This document shows positions 10,752 through 18,870 of a DNA stretch of 64,000 bases, one piece after another. Made by a program: the position numbers and the translations under genes. Positions within the stretch are counted from its first letter, which is position 1; each line of letters opens with the position of its first letter. Origin of the DNA: Streptomyces marokkonensis (GTDB lineage Bacteria; Actinomycetota; Actinomycetes; Streptomycetales; Streptomycetaceae); contig NZ_VSKS01000028.1 in assembly GCF_008312835.1 (NCBI RefSeq), positions 29,668 through 93,667 on the forward strand. Direction: 5' to 3'. The notes under the pieces were generated by a model. It had not been told where the DNA came from. It did no database searches and was given only the letters and a program-made list of their open reading frames with translations.

Positions 10752-11408
10752 CTAGCCCTTCGACGCCTTCTTCTCCTCGGCGTCGTCGATGACCGCCTGC
10801 GCCACCTGCTGCATCGACATCCGCCGGTCCATCGAGGTCTTCTGGATCCACCGGAACGCCGCCGGCTCCGTCAGTCCGTACTGGGTCTGCAGCACCGACT
10901 TCGCCCGGTCCACCAGCTTGCGCGTCTCCAGCCGCAGACTCAGGTCCGCGACCTCGCGCTCCAGCTCCTTGAGCTCCGTGAACCGCGACACCGCCATCTC
11001 GATCGCCGGCACGACGTCGCTCTTGCTGAACGGCTTCACCAAGTACGCCATCGCGCCCGCGTCCCGCGCCCGCTCCACCAGGTCACGCTGGGAGAACGCG
11101 GTCAGCATCAGCACCGGGGCGATGCTCTCCTCGGCGATCTTCTCCGCCGCGGAGATACCGTCCAGCTTGGGCATCTTCACATCGAGGATCACCAGGTCGG
11201 GCCGGTGCTCCCGGGCCAGTTCGATGGCCTGCTCGCCGTCCCCCGCCTCACCGACGACGGAGTAGCCCTCCTCCTCCAGCATCTCTTTGAGATCGAGCCG
11301 GATCAGGGCCTCGTCCTCGGCGATCACGACGCGCGTCGTCATCGGAGGCACGTGCGACTTGTCGTCGTCGGGCGCGTCTACAGGCTGGGGCGACTCGGGG
11401 GCGCTCAC
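10752..11408 (-). CDS. ANTAR-domain response regulator
   Basis: 218 residues. After about 22 flexible residues a receiver domain starts (TTRVVIAEDEALIRLDL) with phospho-acceptor Asp76 in LVILDVKMP. A coiled linker (ELKELEREVADLSLRLETR) connects to a C-terminal ANTAR domain (about 150-205: KLVDRAKSVLQTQYGLTEPAAFRWIQKTSM). ANTAR domains bind paired RNA hairpins and act as antiterminators, so this is probably a post-transcriptional regulator of the PdtaR type. The GTG at 11408 has AAGGAG just upstream; an internal ATG at 11342 is an alternative. No partner kinase is adjacent. Confidence 0.92.
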   Translation of the reverse strand: MSAPESPQPVDAPDDDKSHVPPMTTRVVIAEDEALIRLDLKEMLEEEGYSVVGEAGDGEQAIELAREHRPDLVILDVKMPKLDGISAAEKIAEESIAPVLMLTAFSQRDLVERARDAGAMAYLVKPFSKSDVVPAIEMAVSRFTELKELEREVADLSLRLETRKLVDRAKSVLQTQYGLTEPAAFRWIQKTSMDRRMSMQQVAQAVIDDAEEKKASKG

Positions 11409-11441
11409 GTGGGCTCCTTGGTGCGGGGCAGACCGGTACTG

Positions 11442-11472
11442 CTGACAAGAGCGTACCCAGCTGCGGTAGGGT
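11442..11472 (+). promoter_or_regulatory. Possible tRNA promoter
   Basis: CTGACA (11442-11447) and TAGGGT (11467-11472) with a 19-nt spacer lie about 40 nt upstream of the tRNA and read in its direction. The spacing is slightly long, so this is tentative. Confidence 0.35.
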
Positions 11473-11513
11473 GGGGGCACGGCGGGTGACCGTCGACCTT
11501 CGTTTTGCAGGGC

Positions 11514-11586
11514 GCCCCGGTAGCCCAGCGGTAGAGGCAATGGTCTCAAACACCATCCAGCGTCGGTTCGAATCCGACCCGGGGTA
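11514..11586 (+). tRNA. tRNA with CAA anticodon (nominal Leu) but a short variable loop
   Basis: A 73-nt cloverleaf can be folded by eye. The acceptor is GCCCCGG/CCGGGGT with a G1-U72 wobble and discriminator A73. The D-arm has three Watson-Crick pairs and G18-G19. The anticodon stem is ATGGT/ACCAT around loop CTCAAAC, so the anticodon is CAA reading UUG (Leu). The T-arm GTCGG-TTCGAAT-CCGAC is perfect. The variable loop is only CCAGC (5 nt), whereas normal bacterial tRNA-Leu is class II with a long variable arm. U8-A14 and G15-C48 tertiary pairs are possible, so it looks structurally sound. No CCA is encoded. It lies between the ANTAR regulator and pyk. Confidence 0.85.
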
Positions 11587-11616
11587 CTTTTCCTCTGTAT
11601 CCAAGGTCACCATTTG

Positions 11617-11653
11617 AGAGCGGATGTCCCCCTTTTCGGTGAACATCCGCTCT
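11617..11653. terminator. Hairpin after tRNA / after pyk
   Basis: AGAGCGGATGT (11617-11627) and ACATCCGCTCT (11643-11653) form an 11-bp perfect stem with a 15-nt loop. TTTGT follows on the plus strand. It lies 30 nt after the tRNA and 35 nt beyond the pyk stop on the minus strand, so it is a likely bidirectional terminator. Confidence 0.75.
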
Positions 11654-11687
11654 TTGTCGCGCGGCGGACGTGCTCGCGCTCCGGCCG

Positions 11688-13124
11688 TCACCGTGGGCGG
11701 TCGTCCTCGCCGATGTGGTGGACCCGGACGAGATTCGTCGAGCCGGGGACTCCCGGGGGCGAGCCGGCGGTGATCACCACCGTGTCGCCCTTCCGGCAGC
11801 GGGCGTACTCCAGGAGCAGCTCGTCGACCTGGTCCACCATCGCGTCCGTGGTGTTCACGTGGGGGCCGAGGAAGGTCTCCACGCCCCAGGTGAGGCTCAG
11901 TTGGGAGCGGGTGGCCGGGTCGGGGGTGAAGGCGAGGACGGGGATCGGGGAGCGGTAGCGGGACAGGCGGCGGGCGGTGTCGCCCGACTGGGTGAAGGCG
12001 ACCAGGAACCGGGCGCCGAGGAAGTCGCCCATCTCGGCCGCCGCGCGGGCGACCGCGCCGCCCTGGGTGCGGGGCTTGTTGCGTTCCGTCAGGGGCGGGA
12101 GGCCCTTGGCGAGGATGTCCTCCTCGGCCGCCTCCACGATGCGCGCCATGGTGCGGACCGTGTCGACGGCGTGCTTGCCGACGCTGGTCTCGCCGGAGAG
12201 CATGACCGCGTCGGTGCCGTCGATGACGGCGTTGGCGACGTCGGACGCCTCGGCGCGGGTGGGTCGCGCGTTGTCGATCATCGAGTCGAGCATCTGGGTG
12301 GCGACGATGACGGGTTTGGCGTTCCGCCTGGCGAGCTTGATCGCGCGCTTCTGGACGATGGGCACCTGTTCGAGGGGCATCTCGACGCCGAGGTCGCCGC
12401 GGGCGACCATGATGCCGTCGAAGGCGGCGACGATGTCGTCGATGCTGTCGACCGCCTGGGGCTTCTCGACCTTGGCGATGACGGGGAGGCGGCGGCCCTC
12501 CTCGTCCATGATGCGGTGCACGTCCCTGATGTCGCGCCCGCTGCGGACGAAGGAGAGGGCGATGACGTCGAAGCCGGTGCGCAGGGCCCAGCGGAGGTCG
12601 TCCTCGTCCTTCTTGGAGAGCGCGGGGACGGAGACGGCGACGCCGGGGAGGTTGAGGCCCTTGTGGTCGGAGACCACGCCGCCCTCGATGACGGTGGTGC
12701 GGACGCGGGGGCCGTCCACGGCGGTGACCTCGAGGGTGACCCGGCCGTCGTCGACGAGGATGCGCTCGCCGGTGGTGACGTCGGTGGCGAGGCCGGCGTA
12801 GGTGGTGCCGCAGGTGTGGCGGTCGCCCTCGGCGCCTTCTTCCACGGTGATGGTGAAGCTGTCGCCGCGTTCGAGGAGTACGGGGCCTTCGGTGAAGCGG
12901 CCGAGCCGGATTTTCGGGCCTTGAAGGTCGGCGAGGAGGCCGACACTGCGGCCGGTCTCGTCGGCGGCCTTGCGTACGCGCTGGTAGCGCTCCTCGTGCT
13001 CGGCGTGACCACCGTGGCTGAGGTTGAATCGGGCCACGTCCATTCCGGCGTCGACCAGCGCCTTGATCTGGTCGTACGAGTCGGTGGCGGGGCCCAGTGT
13101 GCAGACGATCTTCGCTCGGCGCAT
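11688..13124 (-). CDS. pyk: Pyruvate kinase
   Basis: 478 residues, the normal bacterial length. The N-terminus RRAKIVCTLGPAT and MDVARFNLSHG are signatures. The active-site segment PVIAKVEKPQAV carries the catalytic lysine, and DGIMVARGDLGVEMP binds metal and substrate. DGTDAVMLSGETSVGKH is the other conserved block. It converts PEP and ADP to pyruvate and ATP in glycolysis. The ATG at 13124 lacks a Shine-Dalgarno but has TAGGCT ending 6 nt upstream (13131-13136), so the message is probably leaderless. Confidence 0.97.
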   Translation of the reverse strand: MRRAKIVCTLGPATDSYDQIKALVDAGMDVARFNLSHGGHAEHEERYQRVRKAADETGRSVGLLADLQGPKIRLGRFTEGPVLLERGDSFTITVEEGAEGDRHTCGTTYAGLATDVTTGERILVDDGRVTLEVTAVDGPRVRTTVIEGGVVSDHKGLNLPGVAVSVPALSKKDEDDLRWALRTGFDVIALSFVRSGRDIRDVHRIMDEEGRRLPVIAKVEKPQAVDSIDDIVAAFDGIMVARGDLGVEMPLEQVPIVQKRAIKLARRNAKPVIVATQMLDSMIDNARPTRAEASDVANAVIDGTDAVMLSGETSVGKHAVDTVRTMARIVEAAEEDILAKGLPPLTERNKPRTQGGAVARAAAEMGDFLGARFLVAFTQSGDTARRLSRYRSPIPVLAFTPDPATRSQLSLTWGVETFLGPHVNTTDAMVDQVDELLLEYARCRKGDTVVITAGSPPGVPGSTNLVRVHHIGEDDRPR

Positions 13125-13251
13125 GGTTCGAGCCTAGGCCTTACCGGCCGGTAGCGATTTGGTTGCCGGTGACGACTCAACGGCGCGCGGCTGAAGGGTT
13201 ATTGACAAGTGTTGAAGTGTGCGCCGGGCCGCTCCGATGAGCACTGGGGCG

Positions 13252-13938
13252 TCAGTCCTGGAGCCGGGGCGGCACCAGGGTGAAGCGGGCGTCGACCTCG
13301 GCGTGCAGATGCTGCCGCTGGGGTTCGAGGTCGAGTGGCGGGGGCGTGCCGTCCTCCGGGGGCCCGGCGAAGGCGGTGGCCCGCATCCGGGTGAGGGGTT
13401 CGGGGTGTCCGGTCCCCGTGTCGGTGAGTTCGACGAGGGCGGCGAGGGTGGTGCCGAGCGCCCCGGCGTACTCACGGGCGCGCCGGACGGCGTCGTCGAC
13501 CGCCTCCCGGCGGGCCCGGCGGTGCGCCGGGGAGTCGGGACGCAGGCTCCACCAGGGGCCGTCGACACGGGTGAGGTCGAGGTCGGCGAGGCGGGCGGTG
13601 AGTTCGCCGAGGGCCGTGAAGTCGCTGAGCCCGGCGGTGAGGCGCACGGTGCCGTGGTGGGCGCGGACGCGTTCGCCGCGGCCGTGCGCGGTGAGTTCGG
13701 GGACGAGGGTGAGGGCGCCGGTCTCGAGCTGCTCGACGGCGTCGCCGCAGGACTTGATCAGGTCGAGGGCGGTGGTGTTGCGGCGGGTGAGGTCGTCGAG
13801 GGTGGCGCGCCGGTCGCGGCCGCGAGCGGTGAGGGTGACCGTGATGTGGGCGAGGTCGGGGGCGGCTTCGAGGTGGGCCACGCCGCGGACGGTGAGGTGG
13901 GGGGCGTCGGGCGTGCCGTAGGGGTGAGGGGTCGCCAT
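13252..13938 (-). CDS. SIMPL-domain (DUF541) protein
   Basis: 228 residues. After a short N-terminus, LTVRGVAHLEAAPDLAHITVTLTARGRD starts the SIMPL/DUF541 fold. RDRRATLDDLTRR, alternating strand-helix repeats and the final HAEVDARFTLV follow the family pattern. There is no clear signal peptide, unlike many Gram-negative relatives, so a cytoplasmic location is inferred. Function is not established. ATG 13938 is preferred because the domain starts just after it. It lies 127 nt upstream of pyk on the same strand. Confidence 0.82.
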   Translation of the reverse strand: MATPHPYGTPDAPHLTVRGVAHLEAAPDLAHITVTLTARGRDRRATLDDLTRRNTTALDLIKSCGDAVEQLETGALTLVPELTAHGRGERVRAHHGTVRLTAGLSDFTALGELTARLADLDLTRVDGPWWSLRPDSPAHRRARREAVDDAVRRAREYAGALGTTLAALVELTDTGTGHPEPLTRMRATAFAGPPEDGTPPPLDLEPQRQHLHAEVDARFTLVPPRLQD

Positions 13939-14089
13939 ACGTCCCACTGTGTCACCGGTCGCGGGGATGCGGGACGGGTCCCGGACACCGGATCGCAACC
14001 TGTGAGGGCTGTTCCGGTCGACGTGCTCAGGTCAGAATCGTCGGGCGAATCTACGCGCGTTGTTCGTCGTGGTACGAGGAGAGCCTGAC

Positions 14090-15895
14090 ATGCCGTTGAA
14101 CCGTCGCAAGTTTCTGAAGAGGTCCGCTGTGACGGGGGCGGGGGTGGCGCTGGCGGGTACGACGGCGGTCCCCGCGGCCGAGGCAGCCGGGGCGGGACGG
14201 GGGAGGAAGCCGGTGAAGCGGTACGCGCTGACCGTGATGGGGACGACCGATCTGCACGGGCACGTCTTCAACTGGGACTACTTCAAGGACGCCGAGTACG
14301 CCGACGCGGCCGGCAACGCACAGGGCCTGGCGCGGGTGTCGACCCTGGTGGACCAGGTCCGCGCGGAGAAGGGCCGGCGCAACACGCTGCTGCTGGACGC
14401 GGGTGACACCATCCAGGGCACGCCGCTGACGTACTACTACGCCAAGGTCGACCCGATCACCGCCGAGGGCGGTCCGGTGCATCCGATGGCGCAGGCGATG
14501 AACGCCATCGGGTACGACGCGGTGGCACTCGGCAACCACGAGTTCAACTACGGCATCGAGACGCTGCGGAAGTTCGAGGAGCAGTGCGACTTCCCGCTGC
14601 TGGGCGCGAACGCGCTGGACGCGAAGACGCTGAAGCCCGCCTTCCCTCCGTACTTCATGAAGACGTTCCGCGTGAAGGGCGCTCCCCCGGTGAAGGTGGC
14701 GGTGCTGGGGCTGACCAACCCCGGCATCGCGATCTGGGACAAGGCGTACGTGCAGGGGAAGCTGACCTTCCCGGGCCTGGAGGAGCAGGCGGCGAAGTGG
14801 GTGCCGAAGCTCCGGTCGATGGGTGCGGACGTGGTGGTGGTCTCGGCGCACTCGGGGTCGTCGGGGACGTCGTCGTACGGTGACCAGTTGCCGTACGTGG
14901 AGAACGCGGCGGCGAACGTGGCGCGGCAGGTGCCGGGGATCGACGCGATCCTGGTCGGGCACGCGCACGTGGAGATCCCGGAGCTGCGGGTCACCAACGA
15001 GGAGACCGGCAGGGACGTCGTGCTGTCGGAGCCGCTGTGCTACGCGGAGCGGCTGTCGCTGTTCGACTTCGAGCTGGTCCTCGAGCGGGGCCGCTGGCGG
15101 GTGGAGTCGGTGAGGGCGTCGCTGCGGGACGCGGCGTCCGTGGCGGACGACCCGGGGATCACCCGCCTGCTGGGCGACGAGCACGCGCGGGTCGTGGCGT
15201 ACGTCAACCAGGTGGTGGGGACGGCGACCCGGGCGCTGACGACGGTGGAGGCGCGGTACAAGGACGTGCCGGTCATCGACCTGATCAGCAAGGTGCAGGA
15301 GGACGTGGTCCGGGCGGCGCTCGCCGGGACGGAGTACGCGTCGCTGCTGGTGCTGTCCCAGGCGTCGCCGTTCTCGCGGACGTCCAGGATCCCGGCGGGC
15401 GAGGTGACGATCCGGGATCTGTCGGGCCTGTACGTGTACGACAACACGCTGGTGGCCAAGCTGATGACGGGGGCGCAGGTCCGGGCGTACCTGGAGTACT
15501 CGGCGGAGTACTTCACCCGGACGGCGGCCGGTGAGCCGGTGGACGTCGGCAGGCTGACGAACGCGAACGGCCGCCCCGACTACAACTACGACTACGTGTC
15601 GGGGCTGCGCTACGACATCGACATCGCGCAGCCCGCCGGGTCGCGGATCAGGAACGTCACCTACGACGGCGCCCCCCTGGACGACGCACAGCGGTTCGTG
15701 TTCGCGGTCAACAACTACCGGGCGAACGGCGGCGGCGCGTTCCCGCACGTGGCGTCGGCGCGGGAGCTGTGGTCGGAGTCGACGGAGATCCGGACGCGGA
15801 TCGCGGAATGGGTGACGGCGAGGGGCGTGCTGGACCCGGAGGACTTCGCGTCGGTGGACTGGAGGCTGACGCGGGACGGTACGCCGGTGTTCTGA
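14090..15895 (+). CDS. Tat-exported bifunctional 5'-nucleotidase/2',3'-cyclic phosphodiesterase
   Basis: 601 residues. The N-terminus NRRKFLKRS followed by a hydrophobic Ala/Gly stretch and AEAAG is a clear twin-arginine signal. The calcineurin-like metallophosphatase domain shows TTDLHGH (52-58), DAGDTIQGTP, GNHEFNYG, SAHSG and VGHAHVE, all metal ligands of the 5'-nucleotidase family. From about residue 380 a 5'-nucleotidase C-terminal domain follows (SPFSRTSRIPAGEVTIRDL, VNNYRANGGGAFP). It likely hydrolyses extracellular nucleotides for phosphate and nucleoside salvage. GAGGAGAG precedes the ATG. No cell-wall sorting signal at the C-terminus, so it is probably secreted. Confidence 0.93.
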   Translation: MPLNRRKFLKRSAVTGAGVALAGTTAVPAAEAAGAGRGRKPVKRYALTVMGTTDLHGHVFNWDYFKDAEYADAAGNAQGLARVSTLVDQVRAEKGRRNTLLLDAGDTIQGTPLTYYYAKVDPITAEGGPVHPMAQAMNAIGYDAVALGNHEFNYGIETLRKFEEQCDFPLLGANALDAKTLKPAFPPYFMKTFRVKGAPPVKVAVLGLTNPGIAIWDKAYVQGKLTFPGLEEQAAKWVPKLRSMGADVVVVSAHSGSSGTSSYGDQLPYVENAAANVARQVPGIDAILVGHAHVEIPELRVTNEETGRDVVLSEPLCYAERLSLFDFELVLERGRWRVESVRASLRDAASVADDPGITRLLGDEHARVVAYVNQVVGTATRALTTVEARYKDVPVIDLISKVQEDVVRAALAGTEYASLLVLSQASPFSRTSRIPAGEVTIRDLSGLYVYDNTLVAKLMTGAQVRAYLEYSAEYFTRTAAGEPVDVGRLTNANGRPDYNYDYVSGLRYDIDIAQPAGSRIRNVTYDGAPLDDAQRFVFAVNNYRANGGGAFPHVASARELWSESTEIRTRIAEWVTARGVLDPEDFASVDWRLTRDGTPVF

Positions 15896-15897
15896 CC

Positions 15898-15919
15898 GTC
15901 GTCCGCCGCTACGGACGAC
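15898..15919. terminator. Overlapping bidirectional hairpin between converging genes
   Basis: GTCGTCCG (15898-15905) pairs with CGGACGAC (15912-15919) around a 6-nt loop. The stop of the nucleotidase lies 3 nt before it, and the stop codon of the opposite-strand N-hydroxylase is inside it. Confidence 0.65.
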
Positions 15920-17336
15920 TCGGGGTCCCGTCCGCCAGTGGGGTGAGCCGTGTGGTTCGCCGGGCGGGCGGGACCTCCGGCGTCGGGGGGTGGAGGCCGA
16001 AGGTGGTGAAGGCGGTCCGGGTGGGGAGCGGGTAGGTCCGGCGGCCGGTGAGGTGGTTGAGGATCGTGGCGCTGCGCCAGGCGGCGAGTCCCAGGTCGGG
16101 TGTTCCGACGCCGTGGGTGTGCAGTTCGGCGTTCTGGACGTAGACGCTGCCGGTGACGGAGCGGTCGAGGCCGAGGCGGAAGTGCGCGTCGACCCGGGGC
16201 CGCCCGGCGCGGTCGCGGCGCAGGTGGGGTTCCAGGGGGGCGAGGAGCCGGTCCAGGGGGCGTGCCCGATGGCCGGTGGCGAGGACGACGGCGTCGGTGG
16301 TGAGGGTGGCGCGCGTGCGCTGCCGGGTGTGCTCGAGGTGGAGCTCGATCCTCGGGCCGCCGGTGGGGCCGGTGCGGCGTGCGGCGCGGACGTGGACGGC
16401 GGGGGTGAGGACGGTGTCGGGCCAGCCGCCGTGGAGGGAGCGCCGGTAGAGCTCGTCGTGGATGGCCGCGAGGGTGGCGGCGTCGATGCCCTTGTGGAGC
16501 TGCCACTGTGCGGGCACGAGGCGGTCGCGGACGGGTTCGGGGAGGGCGTGGAAGTAGCGGGTGTGGTCGGGGGTGAAGTGTTCGAGGCCGAGTTTGGAGT
16601 ACTCCATGGGGGCGAAGGCCTCGGTGCGGCCGATCCAGTGGAGCCGTTCCCGGCCGGCGGGCCGGCGGCGCAGCAGGTCGAGGTAGATCTCCGCGCCGGA
16701 CTGTCCGGTGCCGACGACGGTGATGTGGCCCGCTGCGAGGAGGGTGTCGCGGTGGGTGAGGTAGTCGTCGGCGTGGACGACGGGGAGCCCGGGGGTGCCG
16801 GCGAGGGGGCGGAAAGCTTCGGGCGTCCAGGGTTCGGTGCCGATGCCGAGGACGATGTTGCGTGCGTGGACGCGGTCGGCGGACCCGGCTGGGCCGTCGG
16901 GGCCGAGCCGGGTGACGTCGGCCTCGAAGAGGGCGCGTTCGGGGTTCCAGCGGACGGTGTCGACGTGGTGGCCGAAGCGGAGCGCGGGGAGGTGGGCCGC
17001 GACCCAGCGGCAGTAGGCGTCGTACTCGGTGCGGCGGATGTGGAAGTGCTCGGCGAAGTAGAAGGGGTAGAGGCGCTCGCGGGATCTGAGGTGGTTCAGG
17101 AAGGTCCAGGGGCTGGTGGGGTCGGCGAGGGTGACGAGGTCGGCGAGGAAGGGGACCTGGACGGTGGCGTCGTCGAGGAGCAGGCCGGGGTGCCAGGTGA
17201 AGCCGGGGCGCCGGTCGTAGAAGGCGGTGCGGAGCGCGGGGAGGGGCTGGGCGAGGGCGGCCAGGGAGAGGTTGAAGGGGCCGATGCCGATGCCGACGAG
17301 GTCGTGGGGGGCGTCGTGGGGTGCGGGGCCAGTCAT
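15909..17336 (-). CDS. L-lysine/L-ornithine N-monooxygenase family protein (siderophore type)
   Basis: 475 residues, typical for flavin N-hydroxylating monooxygenases (IucD/SidA/PvdA/DesB). The FAD motif is LVGIGIGPFNLSLAAL (13-28). FTWHPGLLLDDATVQVPFLADLVT matches the substrate/flavin region, GTGQSGAE is the NADPH motif at about 207, and ATGHRARPLD is the family C-terminal motif. Such enzymes hydroxylate a primary amine on lysine, ornithine or a diamine to build hydroxamate siderophores. Its ATG overlaps the stop of the upstream PLP decarboxylase (ATGA). The pairing suggests decarboxylation to a diamine followed by N-hydroxylation, as in DesA-DesB, but no acyltransferase or NIS synthetase is next to it. 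Confidence 0.87.
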   Translation of the reverse strand: MTGPAPHDAPHDLVGIGIGPFNLSLAALAQPLPALRTAFYDRRPGFTWHPGLLLDDATVQVPFLADLVTLADPTSPWTFLNHLRSRERLYPFYFAEHFHIRRTEYDAYCRWVAAHLPALRFGHHVDTVRWNPERALFEADVTRLGPDGPAGSADRVHARNIVLGIGTEPWTPEAFRPLAGTPGLPVVHADDYLTHRDTLLAAGHITVVGTGQSGAEIYLDLLRRRPAGRERLHWIGRTEAFAPMEYSKLGLEHFTPDHTRYFHALPEPVRDRLVPAQWQLHKGIDAATLAAIHDELYRRSLHGGWPDTVLTPAVHVRAARRTGPTGGPRIELHLEHTRQRTRATLTTDAVVLATGHRARPLDRLLAPLEPHLRRDRAGRPRVDAHFRLGLDRSVTGSVYVQNAELHTHGVGTPDLGLAAWRSATILNHLTGRRTYPLPTRTAFTTFGLHPPTPEVPPARRTTRLTPLADGTPSRP

Positions 17337-18703
17337 CGGGGTCCTTCCGCGTGGGCCTGGTGGACGAGGGTGAGGAGGCCCGCCAGGTCCTCGGGCCGGG
17401 CGGTGGGGTTGAGGAGGGTGGCCTTGAGCCAGAGCCGGCCGTCGGCGCGGGCGCGGCCGAGCACGGCGCGGCCGGTGGTGAGGAGGTGCCGGCGCAGCGC
17501 CGCGACGTCGGTGTCGGTGGCGTGGGCGGGCCGGAAGAGGACGGTGCTGATGACGGGCCGGTCGTGGAGTTCGAGGCGGGGGTCGTCCTGGACGAGGCGG
17601 GCGAACTCCTGGGCGTGGGCGCAGACCCGGTCGACCAGGGCGCCGAGGCCCGCGCGGCCGAGGGTTCTGAGCGTGACGGCGAGTTTGAGGACGTCGGGGC
17701 GCCGGGTGGTGCGCAGGGACCGGCCGAGGAGGTCGGGGAATCCGGCCTCGGTGTCGTCGTCGGCGTTGAGGTAGTCGGCCCGGTGGCGCAGGACGGTGAG
17801 GTCCTGCGCGTCGCGGACCGTGAGGAGGCCGGCGGGGACGGGCTGCCAGCCGAGTTTGTGCAGGTCGAGGGTGATGGTGTGGGCGGCTTCGAGTCCGGTG
17901 AGTCCGGGCCGGTGGAGGTCGCTGAAGAGGAGGGGTCCGCCGTAGGCCGCGTCGACGTGGAGGCGGGCGCCGTGGGCGGCGCAGCGGGCGGCGATCTCGG
18001 GGAGGGGGTCGATGAGGCCGGCGTCGGTGGTGCCGGCGGTGGCGGCGACCAGGTGGGGGCCGGGCAGGCGGGTGAGGGCGTCGTCGAGGGCGGCCGGGTC
18101 GAGGGTGCCGGTGGGGGCGGGGATCTCGACGGGGTCGGGCAGGCCGAGGAGCCAGGCGGCGCGGGGCAGCGAGTGGTGGGCGCCGGCGCCGTGGACGAGC
18201 CGTACGGTGCCGCCGAGCGCTTCGCGGGCGAGGAGCAGGGCGAGCTGGTTGGACTCGGTGCCGCCGCTGGTGACGACGCTGTCGGTGTGGCCGGCCTCGT
18301 GGGCGAGGGCCCGGGTGACGAGGGCTTCCAGGGCGGAGGCGGCCGGGGCCTGGTCCCAGGAGTCGAGGGAGGGGTTGAGGGCACTGGCGGCGAGGTCGGC
18401 GGCGGCCGCGACGGCGAGGGGCGGGCAGTGCAGGTGCGCGGCGCAGAGGGGGTGGGCGGGGTCGGCGGCGCCTTCGGCGAAGACGTGGACGAGGGTGCGC
18501 AGGGCGTCGGGGTCGCCCTGGTCGGGCAGGACGTCGCCGACCGCGTCCCGGACCGCCGCGGTGACGGCGCCGGGTCCCCCGGCGGGCAGGGGGCCGCCAC
18601 GGGCCCGGCCGCCGGTGTGCAGGGCGTCGAGGACGGTGTCCAGCAACGGCCTCAGGTGGTACGGGCCTTCAGGGCCCGAGGCAAGGGGTGGCGGCGTGCT
18701 CAT
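17333..18703 (-). CDS. PLP-dependent group II decarboxylase (lysine/ornithine/diaminobutyrate type)
   Basis: 456 residues with the aromatic-amino-acid/glutamate decarboxylase fold. TSGGTESN (145-152) is the cofactor phosphate-side motif, HVDAAYGGP carries the PLP-nitrogen Asp251, and TLDLHKLGWQP contains Schiff-base Lys283. The gene is translationally coupled to the N-monooxygenase, the arrangement of desferrioxamine-type DesA-DesB pairs. A basic amino acid or diaminobutyrate substrate is therefore inferred, not proven. GGAGGA lies 6 nt upstream of the ATG. No recognisable iron box is seen in the 167 nt before it. Confidence 0.85.
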   Translation of the reverse strand: MSTPPPLASGPEGPYHLRPLLDTVLDALHTGGRARGGPLPAGGPGAVTAAVRDAVGDVLPDQGDPDALRTLVHVFAEGAADPAHPLCAAHLHCPPLAVAAAADLAASALNPSLDSWDQAPAASALEALVTRALAHEAGHTDSVVTSGGTESNQLALLLAREALGGTVRLVHGAGAHHSLPRAAWLLGLPDPVEIPAPTGTLDPAALDDALTRLPGPHLVAATAGTTDAGLIDPLPEIAARCAAHGARLHVDAAYGGPLLFSDLHRPGLTGLEAAHTITLDLHKLGWQPVPAGLLTVRDAQDLTVLRHRADYLNADDDTEAGFPDLLGRSLRTTRRPDVLKLAVTLRTLGRAGLGALVDRVCAHAQEFARLVQDDPRLELHDRPVISTVLFRPAHATDTDVAALRRHLLTTGRAVLGRARADGRLWLKATLLNPTARPEDLAGLLTLVHQAHAEGPR

Positions 18704-18822
18704 GGCGGTCCTCCGGGGCGGTGCGCGGGAGGTCTCCAGCGTGTACGCGCAGGGGGCACCGCGGCCCGGAAAGCCCGGGAATGCGACCCGAAAGGGGGTA
18801 CGTCCCGGTTGGTGAAATACGT

Positions 18823-18858
18823 GCGGGGGCGCCGCCGAACGGGTCGGCGACGCCCCCG
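18823..18858 (-). terminator. Terminator hairpin after aminopeptidase N
   Basis: GCGGGGGCG (18823-18831) pairs with CGCCCCCGC (18850-18858), with an inner CCG/CGG extension. It lies 13 nt past the pepN stop on the minus strand and upstream of the decarboxylase. The rest of the 18704-18870 gap shows no gene. Confidence 0.7.
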
Positions 18859-18870
18859 CGAGCAGCCGGG

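Noticed and set aside
15398-18600. Possibility that a full siderophore cluster surrounds the decarboxylase/N-hydroxylase pair
   Set aside because: The flanking genes are a 5'-nucleotidase and aminopeptidase N; no NIS synthetase, NRPS, acyltransferase or siderophore transporter is present.
18704-18870. Iron box for the decarboxylase/N-hydroxylase operon
   Set aside because: No stretch resembling TTAGGTTAGGCTAACCTAA was found in the gap; only a hairpin belonging to pepN is present.
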